Of a stretch of DNA of 34,999 nt, positions 12,096 through 17,754 are shown one piece after another. Every line of letters starts with the position of its first letter. Position 1 is the stretch's first letter. The stretch is from positions 1-34,999 of the IMG/VR virus record IMGVR_UViG_3300042397_000647. One strand, written 5' to 3'. Below the pieces are notes generated by a model that was given only the letters and a program-made list of their open reading frames with translations, was not told where the DNA came from and did not search any database. Both the position numbers and the translations under genes were made by a program. This DNA is from a virus.

Positions 12096-12274
12096 TAGTT
12101 AGACACTTTCCAATCTGTCCACATAGGCAGACGCTCTGGGTCGGTATCGTCATACCAACGCTCAATGTTATTTTCACAATCTACGCAGAAAGTAAACTGT
12201 GTATCGTTTACCTCAGAGATAGCGGACTTATTAGGTGTGTGCTCTGCACACTTAGTTATTGTTAGTGTAGTCAT
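12095..12274 (-). CDS. Putative zinc-binding protein, 59 residues
   Basis: MTTLTITKCAEHTPNKS, then FTFCVDCENNIERWYDD: C-x2-H and C-x2-C make a plausible zinc site. Start chosen at ATG 12274, behind AAAGGTGG. Heads a five-gene operon from P13 down to 11499. Confidence 0.68.
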   Translation of the reverse strand: MTTLTITKCAEHTPNKSAISEVNDTQFTFCVDCENNIERWYDDTDPERLPMWTDWKVSN

Positions 12275-12307
12275 ATTGACCACCTTTCTTTTTGTTTGTA
12301 TGTCGCT

Positions 12308-12329
12308 AGTATAGCAGGGGGGTCTGACA
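12308..12329 (-). promoter_or_regulatory. TGTCAG-box promoter P13
   Basis: TGTCAG (12324-12329), 10 bp, TATACT (12308-12313). Two Crp-like sites lie upstream. Confidence 0.8.
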
Positions 12330-12362
12330 TATTGAGGGGTATAAATCGGACATTAGGGACAT

Positions 12363-12378
12363 TGTGTTGTAGGTCACA
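12363..12378. promoter_or_regulatory. Crp/GlxR-like site, one mismatch
   Basis: TGTGTTGTAGGTCACA, 9 of 10 consensus bases, centred about 69 bp upstream of the predicted P13 start, directly abutting the next site. Confidence 0.55.
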
Positions 12379-12394
12379 TGTGAGGTGCATCACA
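12379..12394. promoter_or_regulatory. Crp/GlxR-like site, exact
   Basis: TGTGAGGTGCATCACA, about 85 bp upstream of the predicted P13 start; side by side with the previous site. Confidence 0.7.
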
Positions 12395-12449
12395 CTGACT
12401 AGTCAAACTTTCGGGGAATTTTGCGACACGCCGTAATCAAACTTGACAA

Positions 12450-12469
12450 GCCCGCAAGTACTTGCGGGC
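12450..12469 (-). terminator. Perfect GC hairpin
   Basis: GCCCGCAAG, TA, CTTGCGGGC: nine perfect pairs. With the GCTTGAC/GTCAAGC hairpin of the adjoining repeat it makes a double hairpin after the stop at 12504. The minus-strand tail TTGTCAAGTTTG is only moderately U-rich. Confidence 0.6.
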
Positions 12470-12501
12470 CAGCTTGACTTTGTCAAGCCGACACGCCGTT
12501 A
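12462..12501. repeat. 40-bp repeat, copy 2, with hairpin
   Basis: Identical to 11458-11497, in the same position relative to a minus-strand stop (2 bases beyond it). Includes the ACACGCCGTTA end that also appears, partly, at 11384-11394 and 12425-12435. Confidence 0.75.
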
Positions 12502-12503
12502 GG

Positions 12504-12626
12504 CTAGTGTGATTCTTGCCACATCTCACGCATCTCCGCTACGAAGTCATGATAGACGATCCTCGCCATGTATAGGGCGGGGATAGCGATAGATAGTTGC
12601 ACTAGTGTTGTTAGTAGTCTATTCAT
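12504..12626 (-). CDS. 40-residue membrane peptide
   Basis: MNRLLTTLVQLSIAIPALYMARIVYHDF, then EMREMWQESH: an N-terminal hydrophobic helix and a charged tail. The start overlaps the upstream stop by four bases. Role unknown. Confidence 0.5.
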   Translation of the reverse strand: MNRLLTTLVQLSIAIPALYMARIVYHDFVAEMREMWQESH

Positions 12627-12790
12627 GCGGTCACCTTTATGTCCATTACATTAGCGGTAAACTTTTTACCCTTGCCTAATTCGCTATCATTGAGCGATTG
12701 TATTAAGTGGTCGATTGCTTTAATCTCATGCGCTACATTGTCGATTGAGATTAGTTTAGAGCCTTGCCAAATTGAGTAAGTGATAGTCAT
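12623..12790 (-). CDS. Hypothetical protein, 55 residues
   Basis: Start at ATG 12790 (MTITYSIWQGSKLISIDNVAHEI) rather than a longer frame that enters the upstream gene. Ends GKKFTANVMDIKVTA. Beta start, helix, beta end. Unknown. Confidence 0.6.
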   Translation of the reverse strand: MTITYSIWQGSKLISIDNVAHEIKAIDHLIQSLNDSELGKGKKFTANVMDIKVTA

Positions 12791-12792
12791 TA

Positions 12793-12981
12793 TTAGTTCT
12801 CCCATGTTAGTGCGAATAGTTTTGCTAGTGCCTCATCATCTGAGTCATCAAAATCATCAAAGTCATCAGCAGGTGGTTGCTCATCTGACTCATCTAGGTA
12901 TGTGTATGCGTCTGCGACATCTTGTTGGATAGTATCCCACTTAGACACGCTATTAGTTTCGTATGAGTATGCGTATGACAT
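12793..12981 (-). CDS. Acidic hypothetical protein, 62 residues
   Basis: MSYAYSYETNSVSKWDTIQQDVADAYTYLDESDEQPPADDFDDFDDSDDEAL: strongly acidic middle, short helical end (LAKLFALTWEN). Could be a DNA mimic or protein-binding factor; no motif decides it. Confidence 0.65.
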   Translation of the reverse strand: MSYAYSYETNSVSKWDTIQQDVADAYTYLDESDEQPPADDFDDFDDSDDEALAKLFALTWEN

Positions 12982-13094
12982 TATTTATTCATCTCCTTAG
13001 CGATAGCCTCTGATTTGGTAAGTGCCTCTAGGGCGATTGCGAGGGAGGCAAGGCGTTGAGCCTCTACCATTTGCTTGTATTCATCTAGTGTCAT
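12981..13094 (-). CDS. 37-residue helical peptide
   Basis: MTLDEYKQMVEAQRLASLAIALEALTKSEAIAKEMNK: a single amphipathic helix. AACGAAAGG leader and P14 upstream, so it is the first gene of a four-gene operon despite its size. Confidence 0.6.
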   Translation of the reverse strand: MTLDEYKQMVEAQRLASLAIALEALTKSEAIAKEMNK

Positions 13095-13126
13095 TTATTC
13101 TGACCTTTCGTTGTTGTTATGTTGTA

Positions 13127-13148
13127 AGTGTAGCATAGGGGTCTGACA
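13127..13148 (-). promoter_or_regulatory. TGTCAG-box promoter P14
   Basis: TGTCAG (13143-13148), 10 bp, TACACT (13127-13132). Confidence 0.78.
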
Positions 13149-13175
13149 TTTTGGGGATGTCGTGGGGGTGTGTCG

Positions 13176-13191
13176 TGTGATACTAGTCACA
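13176..13191. promoter_or_regulatory. Crp/GlxR-like site, exact, overlapping a stop codon
   Basis: TGTGACTAGTATCACA on the minus strand, about 63 bp upstream of the predicted P14 start. Its bases include the final Cys-Asp-stop codons of the gene at 13183-13398. Confidence 0.68.
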
Positions 13192-13398
13192 CTCTCCGCA
13201 AGGGCATTGAGGAAACTCACGCTCTTGCTTGATACGATTAGCGAGAGCCATAACCTTGTTATAGGTATCGGCACTAGCACCACGGAAAGAAACTAGTTCG
13301 CCATTAGCGACCATTTCCGCACCTAGTCGGATACGCTGTTCGAGGTCAAGGTGACCAAACTTTGAGTGTTTAATTGTATTTTTATCTAGTGTAGTCAT
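13183..13398 (-). CDS. Hypothetical protein with CPCGEC tail, 71 residues
   Basis: Start at ATG 13398 (MTTLDKNTIKHSKFGHLDLEQRIRLGAEMVANGELVSFRGAS), behind AAAGGTGG. Helical body and a C-terminal C-P-C-G-E-C, possibly metal-binding. First minus-strand gene from the divergent control region. The stop codon lies inside a Crp-like site. Confidence 0.68.
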   Translation of the reverse strand: MTTLDKNTIKHSKFGHLDLEQRIRLGAEMVANGELVSFRGASADTYNKVMALANRIKQEREFPQCPCGECD

Positions 13399-13439
13399 TT
13401 TAGACCACCTTTCTTTAATTTGTTTTTCTTTATACCTTA

Positions 13440-13461
13440 AGCATAACACGGGGGTCTGACA
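13440..13461 (-). promoter_or_regulatory. TGTCAG-box promoter P15
   Basis: TGTCAG (13456-13461), 10 bp, TATGCT (13440-13445) with TG one base before the hexamer. An ATGTCCGAATTA-like element lies at 13484-13495. Confidence 0.7.
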
Positions 13462-13495
13462 AATTGCAACTCTAAAATGTGTATAATTCGGACAT

Positions 13496-13511
13496 TGTGA
13501 GGTAAGTCACA
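13496..13511. promoter_or_regulatory. Crp/GlxR-like site, exact
   Basis: TGTGAGGTAAGTCACA, about 70 bp upstream of the predicted P15 start. Confidence 0.7.
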
Positions 13512-13520
13512 AAAAAATCG

Positions 13521-13536
13521 TGTGAGATAGGTCACA
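13521..13536. promoter_or_regulatory. Crp/GlxR-like site, exact
   Basis: TGTGAGATAGGTCACA, 25 bp from the previous site, in the divergent region; it could also affect the plus-strand gene at 13675. An ATGTCCGATTTG copy follows at 13569-13580. Confidence 0.7.
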
Positions 13537-13612
13537 AAACACCCCAAAACATGGGCGCACTATCCGAAATGTCCGATTTGCCCAGATTGTGTATCATACA
13601 TGTAAAATTTCT

Positions 13613-13668
13613 ATTAACATTTTATAGATCTTGATATTGCAGTCGACTAAAAAATATGATGGTATAAT
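13613..13668 (+). promoter_or_regulatory. Plus-strand promoter with 37-bp upstream block
   Basis: TGGTATAAT with the -10 at 13663-13668, seven bases before ATG 13675, so the transcript should be leaderless. The block 13613-13649 matches 14542-14578 at 32 of 37 positions and includes AGTCGACT. Confidence 0.7.
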
Positions 13669-13674
13669 TTATAC

Positions 13675-14307
13675 ATGAATGAAAAATTTAGAGACACCAA
13701 TTTATCAACTCCACAAAACATAACTAAGCTGGTTTTAGAAGCTAAGTTAGAAAATTTGCCTTTTGCAATATTAAAGGGGGGAGTTCAAAATCCTCCTACT
13801 GAAGAAGTTTTTAATGAATTTAAAAAACAGCTTGGCACTCAGCAATCAAGAGTCGGTATCTCAGAAGAAAACTTAGGCTACTTTGAAGAATGGAACAGTA
13901 TTCAAAGAGCACTAATTAAGATCTACGGAAATCCTACTAAAGCCTACAATAGCTTAATGCAAACAAATCATTACTCAGTTGGCAAAGTACATGCAAGCCT
14001 ACATTGTGATCAATCTGATGTAGTCCATTTAGCTTGCTATGGAAGCGTAGAATGGCTACTAATTGATCCAGAAGATAAGCAGGAGTACAGAATCGTACTG
14101 GAAGCTGGAGATGTTCTATACATGAGAGGATTTGTCTTACATGAGACTACTCCTTTATCAGATAGAGGTTCTTTAATATTTATGAATTTATCGTATGACG
14201 ATTTTCCAGATTATATTACTGGAAGCTTAAAAACTGAAGAAGAGCGGGAAGCTTTTAATAAGAAACAAAGAGCAGATTTCCTTGAAGGTTTAAATAAAAA
14301 CCACTAA
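13675..14307 (+). CDS. Cupin/JmjC-like Fe(II) oxygenase candidate
   Basis: 210 residues. The core holds HYSVGKVHASLHCDQSD, with H110-C-D112, then GSVEWLLIDP, LEAGDVLYMRGFVLHE (H156) and a downstream R164. This is the layout of double-stranded beta-helix iron enzymes of the JmjC/cupin group (H-x-D...H plus a basic 2-oxoglutarate ligand). It differs in detail from the prolyl-hydroxylase-type genes elsewhere in the window. Substrate unknown. The phrase P-G/E-A-G-D-V-L-Y-x-R-x-x-x-x-H-E is strong for a cupin metal site. An isolated gene with its own promoter; a TTCCTAA/TTAGGAA hairpin follows at 14327-14348. Confidence 0.65.
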   Translation: MNEKFRDTNLSTPQNITKLVLEAKLENLPFAILKGGVQNPPTEEVFNEFKKQLGTQQSRVGISEENLGYFEEWNSIQRALIKIYGNPTKAYNSLMQTNHYSVGKVHASLHCDQSDVVHLACYGSVEWLLIDPEDKQEYRIVLEAGDVLYMRGFVLHETTPLSDRGSLIFMNLSYDDFPDYITGSLKTEEEREAFNKKQRADFLEGLNKNH

Positions 14308-14619
14308 ACCTATTGACTCATGAATTTTCCTAATGTTATACTTAGGAAGGTTTCGGGGGGTTACACTAAGGAACTCAATACACCAAGTAGTACTTGGGAT
14401 TTGATTTCAGACTCTCTCCTATCTTTCCAAAAAGTTAAAATTTGGGGGGTAGGGGGGGTTTGCTAAAAAATCTAATTCCCAAGTAATCAATATAAAGAAT
14501 ATAATATATATAGGCAATAGGCAATAGCTGAAAAAAATTTTATTAACATTTATGAGATCTTGATATTTCAGTCAACTAGAATATATAGTATAATTGATAA
14601 AGAGATGGGGATTAAATAA
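14308..14619 (+). other. Gene-free region with hairpins, G-runs and a promoter
   Basis: Contains a 7-bp hairpin at 14327-14348, a 15-bp palindrome CCAAGTA-G-TACTTGG at 14383-14397, runs of 6, 6 and 7 G at 14355, 14444 and 14452, the second 37-bp block (14542-14578) and TATAAT at 14589-14594. No gene seen. Confidence 0.6.
14542..14594 (+). promoter_or_regulatory. Promoter of the sulfotransferase gene with 37-bp block
   Basis: Block 14542-14578 contains GAGATCTTGATATTTCAG and GTCAACTA; TATAAT at 14589-14594 gives a leader of about 19 bases. Partner of the block before 13675. Confidence 0.65.
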
Positions 14620-15456
14620 ATGACAAACGAATTTAAGAACTTTTATTTTTTACATATAAGAAAAACTGGCGGAAGATACTTTAAAGAATACATTTTAAAG
14701 CAGCTCGAAGACAAAGTAGAAAAACTTCCAATTAAAGATAGACATGAAGGCTGGAAGAAAGAAATAGACGATAACACATATGTCTTTTCAATACTAAGAG
14801 ATCCAGTAGAGTACATATGCAGTGTTTATGCACATATGATATCTACTAGAGCTGGATTGCTTCATCCATCAAATGAAAACGGCAAGCATACAGATTCTAT
14901 AAAAGATAATATAGTAAATATTGAACTAGACAAGAAGTATATGTTTGAGTGGATAAGATATAACAAATGGACTCATAATTTACAAAGCAAAGAAATACTA
15001 CATACTTCAGAAGAATATAACAATATCCTAAATATAATAATTAAAAAATATTCTAAAGATAATAATGTCGACAAAGAGTTATTATATGAAAGATTAAATA
15101 GAATCAATCTTCTTGTAAGACAAGTATCTCTTAAAAATCCAGAAAGCATAGTCAAAAAACTATGTGATGATTTAAACATAGAATTGGCGGGGGAAATCCA
15201 GAAAGATACCTTAACTTACCACAATATGGCATCAACTAATCTATATAACAGTCTAACTGAAGAAGATAAGATCGAGATAAGACAGATGTTTGATATAGAC
15301 AATGAAATCTATAATAATCATAGTATTTTTAGTCAACTAGATAATGTATGCTCATTCTGTGGAGAGTACTCATATACTACTAAATTCGACTCATCCTGGA
15401 AGAAGTATTCATATTGCTCAAATTGCATAGAATCTGGAAAAGCTCTCCTTGGCTAA
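14620..15456 (+). CDS. Sulfotransferase-like protein with C-terminal zinc ribbon
   Basis: 278 residues. Near the N-terminus FYFLHIRKTGGRYFKEYI carries K15-T-G-G, the 5'-phosphosulfate-binding loop of PAPS-dependent sulfotransferases. VFSILRDPVEYICSVY (R60, S68) matches the 3'-phosphate motif R-D-P-x-x-x-x-x-S. Together they point to the carbohydrate Sulfotransfer_2-type fold, which moves a sulfonate from PAPS to a hydroxyl. The C-terminus adds CSFC (244-247) and CSNC (266-269), a zinc ribbon. A phage sulfotransferase could modify host or virion glycans; the acceptor cannot be told from sequence. Many ATA codons, in line with the tRNA-Ile(UAU). Overlaps the next gene by eight bases. Confidence 0.7.
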   Translation: MTNEFKNFYFLHIRKTGGRYFKEYILKQLEDKVEKLPIKDRHEGWKKEIDDNTYVFSILRDPVEYICSVYAHMISTRAGLLHPSNENGKHTDSIKDNIVNIELDKKYMFEWIRYNKWTHNLQSKEILHTSEEYNNILNIIIKKYSKDNNVDKELLYERLNRINLLVRQVSLKNPESIVKKLCDDLNIELAGEIQKDTLTYHNMASTNLYNSLTEEDKIEIRQMFDIDNEIYNNHSIFSQLDNVCSFCGEYSYTTKFDSSWKKYSYCSNCIESGKALLG

Positions 15457-15712
15457 TATAAGACACGAACTTCATCTTCTTGGCCCAGAAGCCCAGGAGA
15501 TACTTAAAAAGTATTTACAGGGCAAGCTAGGCCTTTGTCTGAATGCTTCTGCAAATGGTGGCATATGTGATTTATTGTGGAAGCATGATGACTGTAGTAT
15601 AATTATGAATATGTTATATGATCTTACATCCGACGAGATGTATAAGGTCAAAGGAAATATGGGGTGCTCTCTATTTTCCGCCGCACTTTTTTCGCACTTA
15701 AATGAGGAGTAA
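15449..15712 (+). CDS. Hypothetical protein, 87 residues
   Basis: Apparent TTG start, overlapping the end of the sulfotransferase gene, with GGAAAAG upstream. LHLLGPEAQEILKKYLQGKLGLCLNASANGGICDLLW and later Cys. Four Cys in all, mixed helix. No family recognised. Three bases separate it from the next gene, so it is probably co-transcribed. Confidence 0.55.
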   Translation: MANIRHELHLLGPEAQEILKKYLQGKLGLCLNASANGGICDLLWKHDDCSIIMNMLYDLTSDEMYKVKGNMGCSLFSAALFSHLNEE

Positions 15713-15715
15713 ATT

Positions 15716-16315
15716 ATGTTCTATGATGATCCAAATATAGTTAAGGTAAAAGAAGAAGGAGTGTGGATAGGCAAGGGCTTTGTTTCTCCAGAAGACTGCA
15801 AGGAGATAATGCACCACGTAGATTCCTTTGAGGAAAAAGACTGGCTAGATGGATGGGCTAGGCATCAAGGAACATTATTTTATAAAAACGAAGCTTCCTC
15901 TGAAAAGCCTATTGCGGAATGGTGGAGCGACAAGGTTAGCCCTCCAGTTCTTATTCCTTCAGTAACAAATATTAATGCAAAGCTCAAATCTCTTTTTTCA
16001 CCAGATTATGTTTTTCTTCCAGAGTATAAAGTTGTCAGACTTAAGCCTGGACATAACATGAAGTCTCATAGAGATAATAGAGATGGGGATCATAATCTTG
16101 ATGTGGAGACTAAACAAGAATTTACAATTCAATGTGCCTACACAATTTATTTAAGTGACTTTAAGGGTGGTGAAATAAACTACCCAGAGCTAGAGTATAC
16201 CCATATACCAGAACCAGGAGACATAGTTATACATTCTGGACGAGTTCTTCATGAGGTTTTTGATGTAATTGAAGGAAACAGATATACTATAACTGGATGG
16301 CTATTAGGTAAATAG
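15716..16315 (+). CDS. 2OG-Fe(II) oxygenase, prolyl 4-hydroxylase type
   Basis: 199 residues, near the full length of a single catalytic domain. Iron ligands H118-R-D120 (in MKSHRDNRD) and H179 (RVLHEVFDV); R189, ten residues on, would bind the 2-oxoglutarate carboxylate. YLSDFKGGEINYPE and EPGDIVIHSG match the family core strands (N/D-x-x-G-G-E and P-x-x-G-D). Expected reaction: hydroxylation of a protein or other substrate with 2-oxoglutarate, O2 and Fe(II). Last gene of the sulfotransferase cluster; it stands 13 kb before the larger oxygenase array. Confidence 0.85.
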   Translation: MFYDDPNIVKVKEEGVWIGKGFVSPEDCKEIMHHVDSFEEKDWLDGWARHQGTLFYKNEASSEKPIAEWWSDKVSPPVLIPSVTNINAKLKSLFSPDYVFLPEYKVVRLKPGHNMKSHRDNRDGDHNLDVETKQEFTIQCAYTIYLSDFKGGEINYPELEYTHIPEPGDIVIHSGRVLHEVFDVIEGNRYTITGWLLGK

Positions 16316-16346
16316 GCCCCATACAAAGGCGGATTTGTATGGAGCC
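16315..16346 (+). terminator. Hairpin after the oxygenase gene
   Basis: CCATACAAA (16319-16327) with TTTGTATGG (16334-16342), nine pairs extended by GGC/GCC, followed by a GCAC-CTTC-GTGC hairpin and an ACGTAAG/CTTACGT pair up to about 16394. No U-run close by; possibly a small structured RNA rather than a simple terminator. Confidence 0.5.
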
Positions 16347-16423
16347 TATTCTGCACCTTCGTGCACGTAAGGAACTAAAAGCTCAACTTACGTATATTAT
16401 TATAAGATAGTATTGTGTTTAAG

Positions 16424-16585
16424 TCAACGGTTTCTGAAAAGTATTTTTTTCTTTATTATATAAATAGCATTGTAAAATTTTAATTGAATTTTTTGCTCAA
16501 GCTTTCCAGCATAAGTCTCATTCTTGTAATGATCAGTTTGAAAGTAAGGACTTTGCATCATTTTGGAAAAATGTCTTGGGCTCAT
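16424..16585 (-). CDS. Hypothetical protein, 53 residues
   Basis: MSPRHFSKMMQSPYFQTDHY, then AGKLEQKIQLKFYNAIYIIKKKILFRNR: a basic C-terminal helix. It begins nine bases after the stop of the gene at 16594, in line with the minus-strand cluster from the lysin promoter. Support is positional; function unknown. Confidence 0.5.
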   Translation of the reverse strand: MSPRHFSKMMQSPYFQTDHYKNETYAGKLEQKIQLKFYNAIYIIKKKILFRNR

Positions 16586-16593
16586 AAATATAA

Positions 16594-16788
16594 TTATACA
16601 TCATCATTTCCTCTAAATGCAGGAGCTGGCCCAAGCAGGAATCCATCTTCGTGATACTTGACCATTTTTGCGACATCTTCAGGACCAGCAGTTGCTTTAG
16701 CCATTAATGTCATCATGTCATATATTCTATGAAGCATTATGTAGTTTACCATTGGAAGATTGTCTTCTAGATTACTGCTCTCGTTCAC
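16594..16788 (-). CDS. Hypothetical protein, 64 residues
   Basis: MNESSNLEDNLPMVNYIMLHRIYDMMTLMAKATAGPEDVAKMVKYHEDGFLLGPAPAF: helical, with the phrase Y-D-M-M-T-L-M-A-K. The E-D-G-x-L-x-G-P-x-P ending is a layout I associate with small actinophage proteins near lysis or tail genes. Overlaps the preceding gene by 17 bases. Confidence 0.68.
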   Translation of the reverse strand: MNESSNLEDNLPMVNYIMLHRIYDMMTLMAKATAGPEDVAKMVKYHEDGFLLGPAPAFRGNDDV

Positions 16789-16963
16789 TAATCATCCTTT
16801 CCAAATCTTGGGATAAATCAAGTAAAGTTTTTTCTGTTTCAATAGCTGAATCAATGTATTGCTTAAACTCTTTAATGGCTTTTAGAGCCATAGGAAGAGA
16901 TGGCATGTGCATGCATGGAATTCCCATTCCAACAGCTCTAAGTAAATCTTTATCGTATGGCAT
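16772..16963 (-). CDS. Hypothetical protein, 63 residues
   Basis: MPYDKDLLRAVGMGIPCMHMPSLPMALKAIKEFKQYIDSAIETEKTLLDLSQDLERM: a Met-rich turn, then long amphipathic helices, likely coiled coil. Overlaps both neighbours. Unknown. Confidence 0.65.
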   Translation of the reverse strand: MPYDKDLLRAVGMGIPCMHMPSLPMALKAIKEFKQYIDSAIETEKTLLDLSQDLERMISEREQ

Positions 16964-17162
16964 TGTCTACTAACCCCTTTATGTTATCGTAAAACTGCAA
17001 TCCTATATATTTTTTATAATTGCATGACAAGCAATATAGAAATATTTGATCATCTTGATCTGTGTTACATAGAAGAGAGCCCTGATCCGTTGGACAATAT
17101 ATCCTTGGAACAAGGCCCTCTTCTGATAAGGAGATGTACTTAGACACATACTGTATCTTCAT
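16950..17162 (-). CDS. Putative zinc-binding protein, 70 residues
   Basis: MKIQYVSKYISLSEEGLVPRIYCPTDQGSLLCNTDQDDQIFLYCLSCNYKKYIG: Cys at positions spaced C-x8-C...C-x2-C suggest a treble-clef or ribbon. Begins ten bases after the lysin stop, so it shares its transcript. Confidence 0.65.
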   Translation of the reverse strand: MKIQYVSKYISLSEEGLVPRIYCPTDQGSLLCNTDQDDQIFLYCLSCNYKKYIGLQFYDNIKGLVDNAIR

Positions 17163-17172
17163 ACTTCCTCCT

Positions 17173-17721
17173 CTAGTTGTTTGGAAATTTTAAGTAAAAT
17201 TCCTTTGCTCTTGGGGTCATACCCTTCCAAGCTGACCAATCACTACCGCCATCGGTCATATAGTACGTTATCTCTGCGTTTGTTACTGGGTCGAATAACT
17301 CCTTGTTACTCTGCAGATTAAATTTCTCAAGTCTTTCAGGACCAAGATTTCCAATCATATTTATTTGAAATAATCCGTAAGAATTATCTCCTGTATTCCT
17401 ATTCCCGTTATATGCAAGCGGTCTTCCATTAGATTCACGCTTTGCTATTGACCAGGCTTTTTTAAGGCCTAGTCCTTCGAATCCTACAGTCTCAAGTAGT
17501 TTAACTAGCTCTTCGTCTGTAAGCATCTCAGATGGCTTGTAAATCTCTTTACTAAAACTATCTAAGACTTCTTGCTTTAATTGGGCTTCAGTTTTCACTA
17601 AAGGTTTTACTGCAGTTACAGCAATTGCTGGTTGAGTTCCAGAAAACAAAAACAGTGTTACCACTGCTATTATTGTCCAGTCACGAACCAAATCGCTAAA
17701 CTGCGTTTTTATATTCTCCAT
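17173..17721 (-). CDS. Secreted or anchored lysozyme-like lysin (transglycosylase fold)
   Basis: 182 residues from ATG 17721, eight bases after GGAGG; a second ATG two codons earlier is too close to that site. Residues 16-36 form a hydrophobic segment ending PAIA, a signal peptide or anchor. The catalytic domain begins KAWSIAKRESNGRPLAYNGNRNTGDNSYGLFQINMIG: E96 in the E-S-N-G-R-P context followed by S-Y-G-L-F-Q-I is the lysozyme/SLT pattern in which Glu is the acid catalyst cleaving peptidoglycan. Could serve as endolysin or as a virion entry enzyme. Its own sigma70-type promoter precedes it, and smaller genes follow on the same strand. Confidence 0.82.
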   Translation of the reverse strand: MENIKTQFSDLVRDWTIIAVVTLFLFSGTQPAIAVTAVKPLVKTEAQLKQEVLDSFSKEIYKPSEMLTDEELVKLLETVGFEGLGLKKAWSIAKRESNGRPLAYNGNRNTGDNSYGLFQINMIGNLGPERLEKFNLQSNKELFDPVTNAEITYYMTDGGSDWSAWKGMTPRAKEFYLKFPNN

Positions 17722-17754
17722 TGGCATTTCCTCCTATAGAGATAACGAACTCTA

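Noticed and set aside
11327-13536. TGTGA...TCACA palindromes as a CRISPR array
   Set aside because: Repeats are 16 bp with short irregular gaps and occur in separate intergenic regions; no spacer-like structure and no cas genes.
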